Shown here one piece after another: positions 21,503-33,566 of a DNA stretch of 64,000 bases (the stretch's first letter is position 1; each line of letters begins with the position of its first letter). The position numbers and the translations under genes were made by a program. The stretch comes from an uncultured Pelagibacteraceae bacterium (lineage in GTDB: Bacteria > Pseudomonadota > Alphaproteobacteria > Pelagibacterales > Pelagibacteraceae): positions 1 to 64,000 of the forward strand of contig CACMIH010000002.1 in the NCBI GenBank assembly GCA_902613755.1. The letters are read 5' to 3'. The notes beneath the pieces were generated by a model. It did not search any database. It worked only from the letters and a program-made list of their open reading frames with translations, and was not told the origin of the DNA.

Positions 21503-22801
21503 ATGAGTGAAAAAATAGTAGTCCCAGTTCTTGGTGAAAGTATAACAGAAGCGACTGTTGCAAAATGGTTAAAAAACGCAGGTGATACAGTTGAAGCAGA
21601 TGAGCCAATTGTAGAACTTGAGACAGACAAAGTAAACTTAGAAGTGCCATCTCCAATTTCTGGTGTGTTAACAGAGATAAATTCACAAGATGGATCAGTT
21701 GTTGAAGTAGGAGCATTATTAGGTTCTGTATCAGCAGAAGGTGAAGCGGTTAAATCTGCCCCAAAAACCCAAAAAGAAATTAAGCAAGAGGAAATAGTCC
21801 CTGCGGAGAGCAATGTAATAAAATTAGATGCAAATAAAAAAGAACCAAAAGTATTTGAAGAAAAAGAAATAGAAAAACCCAAAGATAAACCTTTGATTTT
21901 AACTGAGGAAGTTAAACCATATGTTACTCCAAAAAGAGATGTTAATCTAACCTTGTCTCCAGCAGTGAGAAAAATAGTAACTGAAAATAATATCGATATT
22001 AATTCAATTCAAGGTTCAGGAAAAGATGGGAGAGTTTTAAAAGGAGATTTAATAAGTTTGATGGGTGCAAATCCAAAACCATCTGAAAGAAAAATTCAAT
22101 ATGGTGAAGAAGAACGAATTAAGATGACTAGGTTGAGACAGACTATTGCAAAAAGATTAAAACAAGCCCAAGAGAATGCCGCTCTTTTAACAACATTTAA
22201 CGAAGTTGATATGAGTAGCGTAATGGAAATGAGGAAAGAAAATCAAGAGGATTTCCAATCTCGTTATGGAATAAAATTAGGATTTATGTCTTTCTTTGTA
22301 AAAGCATGTGTAGTTGCTTTAAAAAATTTCCCTGCAGTGAATGCTGAAATAGACGGAGATGAGATTATATATAAAAACTATTATAATATTAGCTTTGCTG
22401 TTGGAACAGATAAAGGTTTGGTTGTTCCAGTTTTAAGAAATGCAGATGAATTATCCTTTGCTGATATTGAAAAAAATATTAAAGAAATTTCAGAAAAAGC
22501 TCGAGATGGAAAGCTAACGATTGATGATCTTCAGGGAGGAACGTTTACAATAAGTAATGGAGGTGTGTATGGGTCTATGCTTTCAACCCCAATACTAAAT
22601 TTACCTCAATCTGGAGTGTTGGGCATGCATAATATAGTGGAAAGACCTGTTGTTGTAGATGGTGAAATCAAAATAAGACCAATTATGTATTTAGCATTAT
22701 CATATGATCACAGAATTATTGATGGAAAAGAATCTGTATCTTTCCTTAAAATGATTAAAGAAAACTTAGAAGACCCTAGAAGGTTGTTTTTAGATATTTA
22801 A
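21503..22801 (+). CDS. sucB: Dihydrolipoyllysine succinyltransferase (E2 of 2-oxoglutarate dehydrogenase)
   Basis: SucB is the core of the complex and carries succinyl groups on lipoyl-lysine. Residues 1-77 form one lipoyl domain with the modified lysine K43 in [12 protein letters not shown] flexible Lys/Glu/Pro-rich linker follows. Next comes an E3-binding domain near 152-188 ([15 protein letters not shown]) and the acyltransferase domain with [11 protein letters not shown] at the catalytic end. The 432-residue length and single lipoyl domain are typical. Its stop is one base before lpd. Confidence 0.98.
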   Translation: MSEKIVVPVLGESITEATVAKWLKNAGDTVEADEPIVELETDKVNLEVPSPISGVLTEINSQDGSVVEVGALLGSVSAEGEAVKSAPKTQKEIKQEEIVPAESNVIKLDANKKEPKVFEEKEIEKPKDKPLILTEEVKPYVTPKRDVNLTLSPAVRKIVTENNIDINSIQGSGKDGRVLKGDLISLMGANPKPSERKIQYGEEERIKMTRLRQTIAKRLKQAQENAALLTTFNEVDMSSVMEMRKENQEDFQSRYGIKLGFMSFFVKACVVALKNFPAVNAEIDGDEIIYKNYYNISFAVGTDKGLVVPVLRNADELSFADIEKNIKEISEKARDGKLTIDDLQGGTFTISNGGVYGSMLSTPILNLPQSGVLGMHNIVERPVVVDGEIKIRPIMYLALSYDHRIIDGKESVSFLKMIKENLEDPRRLFLDI

Positions 22802-24202
22802 ATGCCAGAAAAATTTCAAGCTGTAGTTATTGGAGGTGGACCGGGTGGTTATGTTTGTGCGATCAGACTTGCTCAATTAGGATTAAAAACTGCATGTATA
22901 GAGTCTAGAGGGTCTTTGGGAGGTACTTGTTTAAATGTTGGCTGCATCCCATCAAAAAGCTTACTTAATCTATCTGAAGAATTTCATAAAGTTAAAAGCT
23001 TAGCAAACAAAGGCATTGAAGTCGGTGAGGTAAAATTAAATTTAGACAAAATGATGAAAAGCAAAGATAAAGCTGTAACCGTTCTTACAAAAGGTGTTGA
23101 GTTTCTTTTGAAAAAAAACAAAGTAACTTACTTTAAAGGACACGGAAGTTTTAAATCTAAAAATGAAATTTTAATAAAGGATGATAAAAATAAAGAAACT
23201 ATCATCCAAACAGAAAAAACAGTTATTGCAACAGGATCAGTTCCAGTTTCATTACCAGGAATAGAAATAGATGAGAAAACAATTGTTTCATCAACAGGAG
23301 CTTTAAAATTAGAAAAGGTACCTCAGAAAATGGTAGTTGTAGGAGGAGGTTATATAGGATTGGAGATGGGATCCGTATGGTTAAGACTCGGAGCAGAGGT
23401 GCAAGTTGTTGAATTTTTAGATCATATTACACCTGGAATGGATAAAGAAATCTCTTCAGAATTTATGAAAATTTTAAAAAAACAAGGAATGAAATTTAAT
23501 ATGCAAAATAAAGTTGAAACTATTAAAAAAAATGCAGCAGGTGCAGTGGTTTCAACAGTAGATAAAGATGGTAATAAAAATAACTTTGAGTGTGATGTTG
23601 TTTTAATTTCAGTTGGCAGAAAACCTAATACGGATGGTTTAAATTTAAAGTCTTTAGGAGTAAATCTTGATGAAAGGAATAGAATTAAAACTGATAAAAG
23701 TTTCAAGACAAATGTTGAAAATATTTATGCAATAGGCGATGTAATTGTTGGCCCAATGCTTGCACATAAAGCAGAAGATGAAGGTATAGCAGTCGCAGAA
23801 AATATAGTTGGTCACTCTGGGCATGTAAATTACGATACAATCCCAGGAGTAGTTTATACAACACCAGAAGTAGCATCAATTGGTAAAACTGAGGAGCAGT
23901 TAAAAGAAATAAATAAAAAATACAAAGTAGGGAAATTTTCGTTTATGGCCAATTCAAGAGCCAAAGCTATAGATGATGCAGAAGGTTTTGTAAAAATTTT
24001 AGCAGATGAACAAACAGATAAAGTTTTAGGAGCTCACATTATTGGACCGCATGCAGGAGAATTAATAGCTGAAATTGGTGTTGCAATGGAATTTGGAGCA
24101 AGTTCAGAAGATATTGCGAGAACTTGTCATGCTCATCCAACTTTTTCAGAGGCAGTTAAAGAGGCCGCGTTGTCAGTAGATAAAAGAGCAATTCACTCTT
24201 AA
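22802..24202 (+). CDS. lpd: Dihydrolipoamide dehydrogenase
   Basis: Lpd (E3) reoxidises dihydrolipoamide in the 2-oxoacid dehydrogenase complexes. FAD site [19 protein letters not shown], the redox disulfide in [16 protein letters not shown], the NAD site [12 protein letters not shown] and the C-terminal [13 protein letters not shown] with the catalytic His-Glu pair are all present. At 466 residues it is full length. It ends the long plus-strand run. Its stop shares the TTAA at 24199-24202 with a possible minus-strand stop. Confidence 0.98.
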   Translation: MPEKFQAVVIGGGPGGYVCAIRLAQLGLKTACIESRGSLGGTCLNVGCIPSKSLLNLSEEFHKVKSLANKGIEVGEVKLNLDKMMKSKDKAVTVLTKGVEFLLKKNKVTYFKGHGSFKSKNEILIKDDKNKETIIQTEKTVIATGSVPVSLPGIEIDEKTIVSSTGALKLEKVPQKMVVVGGGYIGLEMGSVWLRLGAEVQVVEFLDHITPGMDKEISSEFMKILKKQGMKFNMQNKVETIKKNAAGAVVSTVDKDGNKNNFECDVVLISVGRKPNTDGLNLKSLGVNLDERNRIKTDKSFKTNVENIYAIGDVIVGPMLAHKAEDEGIAVAENIVGHSGHVNYDTIPGVVYTTPEVASIGKTEEQLKEINKKYKVGKFSFMANSRAKAIDDAEGFVKILADEQTDKVLGAHIIGPHAGELIAEIGVAMEFGASSEDIARTCHAHPTFSEAVKEAALSVDKRAIHS

Positions 24203-24286
24203 ATTATTGTTTCCACAGAATCAATAAATTTTTTATGCATTAGAGTTTTCAGACTTTTAAATGCCACATAAAGAAAGATTGATGTT

Positions 24287-25411
24287 TCATGAATAAAGTA
24301 TTTTTTTTCCATAATTAATTGAACTAAAACGATCTAGTTTTTTTATAGTATTTTTTCGAAGTTTAAGTATTTTTTTTTTATTGTTAAATAAATTAACTAT
24401 TTTTTTTGCAAGTTTTTTATGATTATTATCTATATGAATAGAATTATAATTATTTACAGAATACATATCAGCAGCTCCTACGTTTGGTCTTTGAATAGGT
24501 ATACACCCACAAGCTAGTGACTCTAGTGGGGGCATTCCAAAATCTTCATAAGTATTTGGATATAATAGAAATTCATGGCCAAGGTATAAATTAGCAACTA
24601 ATTTTTCGTCTGCATCAAAGATTAGTTTTGTATTAAATTTTCTAGAAAAAATTTTCAATTTAGTGTTTCTAAATATTTTTCTAGCAAAGATAGTAATTTT
24701 AATATTTGGTTTTAATTTTATCATTTCTTTTAAAATACTATCGGTTTCATCAATAAAATTATCATTTTTCCAATAAATTAATAAGTCTTTTCTTTTTTTA
24801 AAAATTTTTTTTGAATTTTTGAAACTCAACAAATATTCCGAGATAGGATTTGGGATAATTTTTGGACCCTTAATGTGTGAAGAAAGTTTTTTTTTCATAT
24901 AATTACAGTGAGTAATTATCTTACCTTTAAAATTTTTTCTTATTTTTTGAAATAGTTTTTTATGACCGCTTACAACTTCTTCTAACTGGTTTACTAAATA
25001 TATTTTATTTGGAACTTTTGAAAATTGATATTCATAAACATCTCCAATTCCATTTAAAATTATTGAGTCTAAGGAATATAGATCTTTAAGGCTAATTTTC
25101 TTTATTATAAATTTAATTTTAATTTTTCCATTTTTTAATTTTTTTTTATTTAATAATTCATGAAAAGAAAATTTTGGTTTTAAAATCCATCTTTTTAAAT
25201 AATTTGGTGCAATTTTAAATATCCAAAATATAGGTCGTTTAAAAATTTTGAAATAATATGTATAGTAAGGCAAAATTGGAACAAATAATGTTACTTCTGT
25301 ATTTTGATCACCAATGTCATTAGCCATCATTACACTTAGTTTACCAATTCCTCCTTTCTCATTATTAGTAAGTAAAATTCCAACTTTTTTTTTATCAATT
25401 AGATTACTCAT
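24287..25411 (-). CDS. Glycosyltransferase, GT4-like; probably frameshifted near its 3' end
   Basis: A 374-residue GT-B-fold glycosyltransferase. The N-terminal VGILLTNNEKGGIGKLSVMM is an acceptor-domain glycine loop. EDFGMPPLESLACGCIPI, about 110 residues from the end, is the EX7E nucleotide-sugar motif of the GT4 group. The substrate is unknown; surface polysaccharide or lipopolysaccharide is likely. The reading frame stops at 24287. A one-base shift at a run of eight T (24301-24308, A on the coding strand) would add 33 residues and end at 24199, filling the gap to lpd. It lies ten bases downstream of the methyltransferase gene on the same strand. Confidence 0.82.
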   Translation of the reverse strand: MSNLIDKKKVGILLTNNEKGGIGKLSVMMANDIGDQNTEVTLFVPILPYYTYYFKIFKRPIFWIFKIAPNYLKRWILKPKFSFHELLNKKKLKNGKIKIKFIIKKISLKDLYSLDSIILNGIGDVYEYQFSKVPNKIYLVNQLEEVVSGHKKLFQKIRKNFKGKIITHCNYMKKKLSSHIKGPKIIPNPISEYLLSFKNSKKIFKKRKDLLIYWKNDNFIDETDSILKEMIKLKPNIKITIFARKIFRNTKLKIFSRKFNTKLIFDADEKLVANLYLGHEFLLYPNTYEDFGMPPLESLACGCIPIQRPNVGAADMYSVNNYNSIHIDNNHKKLAKKIVNLFNNKKKILKLRKNTIKKLDRFSSINYGKKILYS

Positions 25412-25420
25412 TCTTAAAAG

Positions 25421-26176
25421 TTATCTTTTAACTAAATATCTAGCACTATAATCAATATAATGAAGCACATTATTTGAATTTTCAAAAAATTCATCAACTG
25501 CTTTTTTACATCCTTTAAAATGACCATAGTCATCAATTATTAATACTCCACCCTTAGATAGTCTCGGATACAGCACCTCTAGTTCAATTTTGGTGCTTTC
25601 GTAAAAATCTGTATCTAACCTTAGCATTGAAATTTTTTCTGGTAAGTTTTCTTTTATTTTTAATGTATTTTTAACGTCTCCCTTAATTAATTTTATATTA
25701 TTTTGTTTTAATATTTTATTGATGTTATCTTGAACAGTATCTAAGTCACAATATGCCCAAATATTTTTAACGTTATTTAATTTTTTTGTTTTATTTAGTA
25801 AATTATTAGCGTTCTCATTTCTTAAATCAAAATCAAATTCATTTGGTTTTGTCATACCTTCAAAAGTATCAAATCCAAATATATTTTTTTTTTGTTGATG
25901 TATTTCGTTTAATTTTTGAACCAGAATCAAGTTACCTCCGCGCCATACTCCACATTCAACAAAATCTCCTTCAACTTCTCTATTAATAATATCTTTATAT
26001 AGATTGATTATTGAAATAATTCTAATTCTTCCAGTCATTGTGTAATCTTCAATCGAGGTAACTAAATTTAGTTCATCTTGGCTAAATTCAATAGGAAGTT
26101 TTAATTTAGTGTCTATTTTTTGGATTTGATATCCAAATTTATTCAGAATTTTGTTAATTATTTTTTTATAAAACAT
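25421..26176 (-). CDS. TylF/MycF-type class I methyltransferase
   Basis: A SAM-dependent O-methyltransferase related to the macrocin O-methyltransferase TylF. GDFVECGVWRGGNLILV is the glycine-rich SAM loop. FGFDTFEGMTKPNEFD, MLRLDTDFYESTKIELE and GGVLIIDDYGHFKGCKKAV match the TylF pattern, including the metal-binding aspartates. I use the ATG at 26176, whose product begins MFYKKIINKILNKFGY; a GTG at 26194 would add six residues. The neighbouring glycosyltransferase suggests it methylates a sugar of a surface glycan. The target is not determined. Confidence 0.82.
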   Translation of the reverse strand: MFYKKIINKILNKFGYQIQKIDTKLKLPIEFSQDELNLVTSIEDYTMTGRIRIISIINLYKDIINREVEGDFVECGVWRGGNLILVQKLNEIHQQKKNIFGFDTFEGMTKPNEFDFDLRNENANNLLNKTKKLNNVKNIWAYCDLDTVQDNINKILKQNNIKLIKGDVKNTLKIKENLPEKISMLRLDTDFYESTKIELEVLYPRLSKGGVLIIDDYGHFKGCKKAVDEFFENSNNVLHYIDYSARYLVKR

Positions 26177-26252
26177 GCAAATATTATTTCTCACGTTGTA
26201 ATTTTTATTTAAATTACTTTTATTTTTTTAAAAAGAAAAATATATTTCTTAT

Positions 26253-28208
26253 ATGATTTTTCCTATTCTTTTACCAAATATATTTAATCATCCGTTTACT
26301 TATAAAAGCAATATTGACTTAAAGATCGGTGATTATGTATTAGTACCATTTGGTAAATCAAAAATAAAAGGTGTTGTCTGGGATGAATTTGAAAAAGATA
26401 AAAAAAGAAATTTTGAAGTTAAAAGTGTTTTAAAAAGATATGAAGTTACCCCTTTAAAAAAGACTACCATTAAATTTATTAACTGGTTCTCTGAATATAA
26501 TATTATTCCAAAAGGAATGGCTTTAAAGCTTTTTTTGTCAGGTAGCAATGATTTAGAAAAATTTCCAAAAGAAATTATTAAAAATTCAAAACCTTATATT
26601 AAAAATCATTTAGTAAATCTCTCCGAAGATCAAAAAAAATCTTTAAAAAAAATAAATTCATCTAATAAAAAATTTAGGGTGCACGTTTTACTAGGAACAA
26701 CGGGTTCTGGAAAAACTATCGTATATTTTGAAGCTTTAAAAGATATAATTAACAAAGGTTTTCAGTGTCTAATAATGCTGCCTGAAATAGGATTGACTTC
26801 GCAATTTGAAAAAAAATTTATAGAATTTTTTGGTTTTAATCCTGCTATTTGGCATTCAAATATATCTAAAAAGAATAAAGGATTAATCTGGAATAAAGTT
26901 GCGAATGGAGATTTAAAAGTTGTTATTGGAGCAAGATCATCATTATTTTTACCTTTTAAAAAATTAGGATTAATTATTGTTGATGAAGAGCATGATCAAT
27001 CTTTTAAACAAGATGATGGAGTCAAATATAATGCTCGTGATATGGCGATTACTAGAGCATCCTTTGAAAATATTCCAATTAATTTAATTACAGCCGTTCC
27101 TTCTATAGAAACTTTTGAAAATATAAAAAAAGGTAAATATGAATTTTCAAGACTAAGTAAAAGATATAAAAATGCTTCATTACCAAACTATGAAATTATT
27201 AATTTAAATAATACCAAACTTGAGAAACAGTCTTGGTTATCAAATAAGACAATTGAAAAAGTAAATTTACATCTTAAAAAAAATGATCAAGTTTTATTTT
27301 TTTTAAACAGAAGAGGTTTTTCACCAAATGTTTTATGTAATAAGTGTTTTTCAAGTTTTGTATGTCCTAATTGTAGTATTAATTTAGTCTACCATAAAAA
27401 TAAAAATAACTTATTGTGCCATTATTGTGGATATAAATCTGATTTAAAAAGAAGTTGCAAAAAAGAGGGAAACTGCGAATTTATTTTTAGTGGGCCAGGT
27501 GTTGAGAGAATTTCTGAAGAAGTCAAACGTAAATTTCCTGAAAAAAAAATACAAATTTTTTCAAGTGACACTATGAATAAAAAAGATTCAAAAGAGAAAA
27601 TAGAAAAAATTATTAATAATGAAACTCAAATTTTAGTAGGAACTCAATTAATTTCAAAAGGTTTTCATTTTCCAAGCTTAAATTGTATTGTAGTCGTAGA
27701 TATTGACCTTTCTACTCAAGGGCACGATTTAAGAGGAGCTGAAAAAAATTTACAACTTTATCATCAACTTTCAGGACGTGCTGGAAGAACTGGAAAACCA
27801 GCAACTGTATATTTTCAAACTTATGATAATAATACGAAGATGATTTCAGAAATTACAAATAAAAATCCAGATATTTTTTTAGAAAGAGAATTATATATAA
27901 GAAAAAAAAATAAACTGCCTCCATTTCAAAGGTTTATTTCTCTAATCTTAACTGGAGATAATGAAATTAAATTAGAAAAAGAAGCTATTAATTTTAAAAA
28001 TTTTATTAAAAACAAAATAGAAGGAAAAATATTAGGGCCAGTGAATGCTCCATTATTTAGATTAAAGAAAAAATTTAGAATAAGATTTTTAATTAGAGGC
28101 TTAAAATCTATGAAACTACAAAGCTCTATTGCAAAAATTATTCCAAAATATAAATTTTCTTCCGGAATAAAACTTTCAGTTGATGTTGACCCAATTAACT
28201 TCAATTAA
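26253..28208 (+). CDS. priA: Primosomal protein N' (replication restart helicase PriA)
   Basis: PriA reloads the replisome at stalled forks. Walker A GTTGSGKT lies near residues 147-154 and the DEEH box near 244-247. Eight zinc-binding cysteines run from CNKCFSSFVCPNC to the CHYCGYKSDLKRSCKKEGNC region, about residues 362-412. The C-terminal helicase motifs ILVGTQLISKGFHFP and QLSGRAGRTGKP are intact. At 651 residues it is shorter than the roughly 730 of E. coli, consistent with a compact genome. It starts 58 bases from the divergent methyltransferase GTG. Confidence 0.96.
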   Translation: MIFPILLPNIFNHPFTYKSNIDLKIGDYVLVPFGKSKIKGVVWDEFEKDKKRNFEVKSVLKRYEVTPLKKTTIKFINWFSEYNIIPKGMALKLFLSGSNDLEKFPKEIIKNSKPYIKNHLVNLSEDQKKSLKKINSSNKKFRVHVLLGTTGSGKTIVYFEALKDIINKGFQCLIMLPEIGLTSQFEKKFIEFFGFNPAIWHSNISKKNKGLIWNKVANGDLKVVIGARSSLFLPFKKLGLIIVDEEHDQSFKQDDGVKYNARDMAITRASFENIPINLITAVPSIETFENIKKGKYEFSRLSKRYKNASLPNYEIINLNNTKLEKQSWLSNKTIEKVNLHLKKNDQVLFFLNRRGFSPNVLCNKCFSSFVCPNCSINLVYHKNKNNLLCHYCGYKSDLKRSCKKEGNCEFIFSGPGVERISEEVKRKFPEKKIQIFSSDTMNKKDSKEKIEKIINNETQILVGTQLISKGFHFPSLNCIVVVDIDLSTQGHDLRGAEKNLQLYHQLSGRAGRTGKPATVYFQTYDNNTKMISEITNKNPDIFLERELYIRKKNKLPPFQRFISLILTGDNEIKLEKEAINFKNFIKNKIEGKILGPVNAPLFRLKKKFRIRFLIRGLKSMKLQSSIAKIIPKYKFSSGIKLSVDVDPINFN

Positions 28209-28314
28209 CCCCATAAAAGAGGCCTTTTTTACGAATCCGCTACTTGAAGACATAAGGGTCATATGTTATTTAGGGTGATTTTAAAATAATCTTCAACATT
28301 ATAGAGGAACCAAG

Positions 28315-28872
28315 TTGAGTAAAGACACCGGATTTTCAATAACTTCAGCTGAAAGGTACTCTCTTGCGCTTTTTGAACTTTCAGAGGAAAATAATCTTTT
28401 AAGTCAGATCGAAGATCAGTCTTCATCTATTCTTAATTTAATTGAACAAAGTGAAGATTTTTCTAATTTAATTAAAGATCCAACTACAAATCAAGAAGAT
28501 TTACTAAAAGTAATTAATACAATATCTGAAAATAATAAATTTGAAACCTTATTTAAAAATTTTTTAAGTTTTTTAATTCAAAAAAGACGTTTCTTTTTTA
28601 TTGAACGTATTCTTAAAAGCTTTATTGAAATTTGTTCAAGAAAAAGAGGTGAACTTAAGGCAGAATTAAAATCGGCAAAAGAATTATCTAATGGAGAAAT
28701 TGCAAAAATTACAGAGGAGTTAACAAAAAATTTTAGCTCAAAAATAAAATTAAACTACAAACATGATGAAAGTTTAATAGGAGGTTTGGTAGTACAAGTT
28801 GGAAGTACTATGGTCGATACCTCAATTAAAAATAAATTACAACAAATCGAAAATAGAATGATAGAGGCATAA
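28315..28872 (+). CDS. atpH: ATP synthase F1 delta subunit
   Basis: AtpH links F1 to the peripheral stalk of ATP synthase. The 185-residue protein has the helical N-terminal domain (AERYSLALFELSEENNLL) and the C-terminal YKHDESLIGGLVVQVGSTMVDTSI motif. It starts at TTG 28315; a good ribosome site AGAGGA six bases upstream supports this over any later start. The 106-base spacer from priA contains a weak promoter-like TTGAAG with TTATTT 16 bases on. The next gene, atpA, begins right after its stop. Confidence 0.95.
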   Translation: MSKDTGFSITSAERYSLALFELSEENNLLSQIEDQSSSILNLIEQSEDFSNLIKDPTTNQEDLLKVINTISENNKFETLFKNFLSFLIQKRRFFFIERILKSFIEICSRKRGELKAELKSAKELSNGEIAKITEELTKNFSSKIKLNYKHDESLIGGLVVQVGSTMVDTSIKNKLQQIENRMIEA

Positions 28873-30408
28873 ATGGAAATAAATCCTTCAGAAGTAACAA
28901 AAATATTAAAAGAACAAATTAAAAATTTTGGTGATAAAATAGAAGTCACAGAGGTTGGTCAAGTTTTATCAGTTGGAGATGGTATTGCTAGGATTTATGG
29001 TTTGGATAATGTTCAAGCTGGTGAAATGGTAGAGTTTGCAGATGGTTCAAAAGGTATGGCTCTAAACTTAGAAAGTGAAAACGTTGGTGTTGTAATTTTT
29101 GGTGATGACAGAAATGTTAAAGAAGGCGATGTAGTAAAAAGAACTGGTAATATTGTTGATACCCCAGTTGGAAAAGAATTATTAGGAAGAGTAGTGGATG
29201 GTTTAGGAAATCCTATTGATGGAAAAGGACCATTAGATAAAGGAATTAAAAAAAGCAGGGTTGAAGTTAAAGCTCCTGGTATTATTCCACGACAATCAGT
29301 AAGTGAACCAATGCAAACTGGTCTTAAATCAATTGATAGTCTAGTTCCGATCGGGAGAGGGCAAAGGGAATTAATTATAGGTGATAGACAAACTGGCAAA
29401 ACAGCAGTTGCAGTAGATGCGATTATTAATCAAAAAAAAATTAATGAATCTGGTGATGAAAAACAAAAACTGTATTGTATATACGTAGCAGTTGGACAAA
29501 AAAGATCAACAGTAAGACAAATTCAAAAAACATTAGAAGAAGCTGGAGCTATGGAGTACACAACAATTGTTGCTGCTACGGCATCGGACTCTGCTCCTTT
29601 ACAATTTTTAGCACCGTATACAGGTTGTACTATGGGTGAGTATTTTAGAGATAATGGAATGCATGCGTTAATAATTTATGATGATTTGTCTAAACAAGCG
29701 GTTGCTTATAGACAAATGTCATTGCTATTAAGAAGACCCCCAGGACGTGAGGCTTATCCTGGAGATGTATTCTACCTTCATAGTAGATTACTTGAAAGAG
29801 CAGCTAAATTAAGTGACGAACATGGTGGCGGATCACTTACTGCACTTCCAATTATTGAAACACAAGGTGGAGACGTGTCCGCGTTCATTCCAACTAACGT
29901 TATTTCAATTACAGATGGACAAATTTTCCTTGAAACAGAACTATTTAACCAAGGTATAAGACCTGCAATTAACGTGGGTTTATCAGTATCTAGGGTTGGT
30001 TCATCAGCTCAAACAAAAGCGATGAAAAAAGTTTCAGGTTCGATGAAATTAGAGTTAGCACAATACAGAGAAATGGCGGCTTTTGCGCAATTTGGATCTG
30101 ATCTAGATGCATCTACTCAGCAACTTTTGAATAGAGGGTCTAAACTAACAGAACTTTTAAAACAAAAACAATATTCACCTATGACTGTTGCGGAACAAGT
30201 TATTTCAGTATTTTGTGGAGTGAAAGGTTATCTGGACGATATTGATCTAAAAGATGTTGCTGAATTTGAGAGCAAAATTATTGAAAAATGTAAATCAGAT
30301 AAGCCTGAAATTATAGAGTCAATTTTAACTTCAGGAAAACTTGAGGAAGATAAAGAAAAACTACTTATTGAGGTAATCACTCTATTAAAAGGAAATTTTA
30401 AATCTTAA
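28873..30408 (+). CDS. atpA: ATP synthase F1 alpha subunit
   Basis: AtpA is the regulatory nucleotide-binding subunit of F1. The P-loop [14 protein letters not shown] is near residue 170, and the [30 protein letters not shown] block is unmistakable. Its 511 residues are full length. It follows atpH without spacer in the alphaproteobacterial F1 operon order atpHAGDC; the F0 genes are not in this window. Confidence 0.99.
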   Translation: MEINPSEVTKILKEQIKNFGDKIEVTEVGQVLSVGDGIARIYGLDNVQAGEMVEFADGSKGMALNLESENVGVVIFGDDRNVKEGDVVKRTGNIVDTPVGKELLGRVVDGLGNPIDGKGPLDKGIKKSRVEVKAPGIIPRQSVSEPMQTGLKSIDSLVPIGRGQRELIIGDRQTGKTAVAVDAIINQKKINESGDEKQKLYCIYVAVGQKRSTVRQIQKTLEEAGAMEYTTIVAATASDSAPLQFLAPYTGCTMGEYFRDNGMHALIIYDDLSKQAVAYRQMSLLLRRPPGREAYPGDVFYLHSRLLERAAKLSDEHGGGSLTALPIIETQGGDVSAFIPTNVISITDGQIFLETELFNQGIRPAINVGLSVSRVGSSAQTKAMKKVSGSMKLELAQYREMAAFAQFGSDLDASTQQLLNRGSKLTELLKQKQYSPMTVAEQVISVFCGVKGYLDDIDLKDVAEFESKIIEKCKSDKPEIIESILTSGKLEEDKEKLLIEVITLLKGNFKS

Positions 30409-30414
30409 TAATTT

Positions 30415-32707
<2,293 letters not shown>

Positions 32708-32708
<1 letters not shown>

Positions 32709-33100
32709 TGAGTGAAGAGTTTAAAGTTGAAATAGTAAATCCTGAAAAATCTTTTTTGGTAAAAGACGATGTTTCAGAAGTTGTGGTCCCTGCTTTTGAA
32801 GGAGAGATGGGAATACTGAAAGATCATATTTCTATTATCTCTTTTTTAAAACCCGGGATAATTAAGATTTTATCGAAATCAGGAGATGAAAATTACTATG
32901 TTGAAGATGGAATCGTTGAGTTTAAAAATAACAATTTATCTATTTTAACAAGTACAATTTTTAATCTTGCTGATATGGACAAATCAAAGCAACAAGATTT
33001 ACTTAAACAGGCAGAAGAAGAGTCTAATAAAACTGATATTAATGATCAATCTAAATATTTAGTAGATCAAAAAGTTGAAGTTTTAAAAACTCTAAATTAA
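32708..33100 (+). CDS. atpC: ATP synthase F1 epsilon subunit
   Basis: AtpC is the epsilon subunit that couples and restrains rotation. The N-terminal beta-sandwich is visible in FKVEIVNPEKSFLVKDDVSEVVVPAFEGEMGILKDH, with YVEDGIVEFKNNNLSIL after it. The C-terminal helical part is present but diverged; total length is 130 residues. Its 3' end overlaps the convergent rppH by nine bases. Confidence 0.96.
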
Positions 33101-33565
33101 TTTTTTTACTTTTTCTTGAAGTTCTTTGTAAACATGATGTTTAAAATCAACCACAAAATCAGTAATTAAATCTAAGTCAATCCACTTCCAATCTAAAAAC
33201 TCTGGATTGGATGTATTAATATTTATTTCACTATCATTTCCAATAAATCGCATTACAAACCATTTTTGCTTTTGACCTTTGTACTTACCTTTCCATACAA
33301 TACCCAGTAATCTATCAGGTAAATCATAGGTTAATGTACCATCTAATTCTTTTATAAGTTCTACACTTTTAATACTTGTTTCTTCCTCTAATTCCCTAAA
33401 TGCAGCTTTTAAGTTATCCTCTCCCTCATCAACACCACCCTGAGGCATTTGCCAAAAATTTTTAGGATTATCTATTCTTTTTGCAACGAATACTTTGTTT
33501 TGATTATTTAATAACACTATTCCGACCCCACTTCTCAGTGGTAAATCTTTAAAATTTTTGTTCAT
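33092..33565 (-). CDS. rppH: RNA pyrophosphohydrolase (Nudix)
   Basis: RppH removes pyrophosphate from the 5' end of mRNAs and so starts their decay. The Nudix box spans about residues 42-64 (GGVDEGEDNLKAAFRELEEETSI), preceded by WQMPQG. The box ends in Ser where most members have Gly. The RSGVGIVLLN start and FLDWKWIDLDLI end are typical of the RppH group. Length 157. It is the last gene of the minus-strand set obgE-proB-proA-nadD-rsfS-ctpA-rppH. Confidence 0.95.
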   Translation of the reverse strand: MNKNFKDLPLRSGVGIVLLNNQNKVFVAKRIDNPKNFWQMPQGGVDEGEDNLKAAFRELEEETSIKSVELIKELDGTLTYDLPDRLLGIVWKGKYKGQKQKWFVMRFIGNDSEININTSNPEFLDWKWIDLDLITDFVVDFKHHVYKELQEKVKKLI

Positions 33566-33566
33566 A

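Noticed and set aside
26195-26252. Attachment site or target duplication flanking the glycosyltransferase-methyltransferase pair
   Set aside because: No direct repeat shared by the two flanks (24199-24286 and 26195-26252), no tRNA end and no integrase gene were found.
28209-28314. AAAAGAGGCCTTTTTT after priA looked like a terminator or small RNA
   Set aside because: The symmetry is a loop-less AGGCCT palindrome, so no stable hairpin forms. No known leader-RNA motif was recognised in the rest of the gap.
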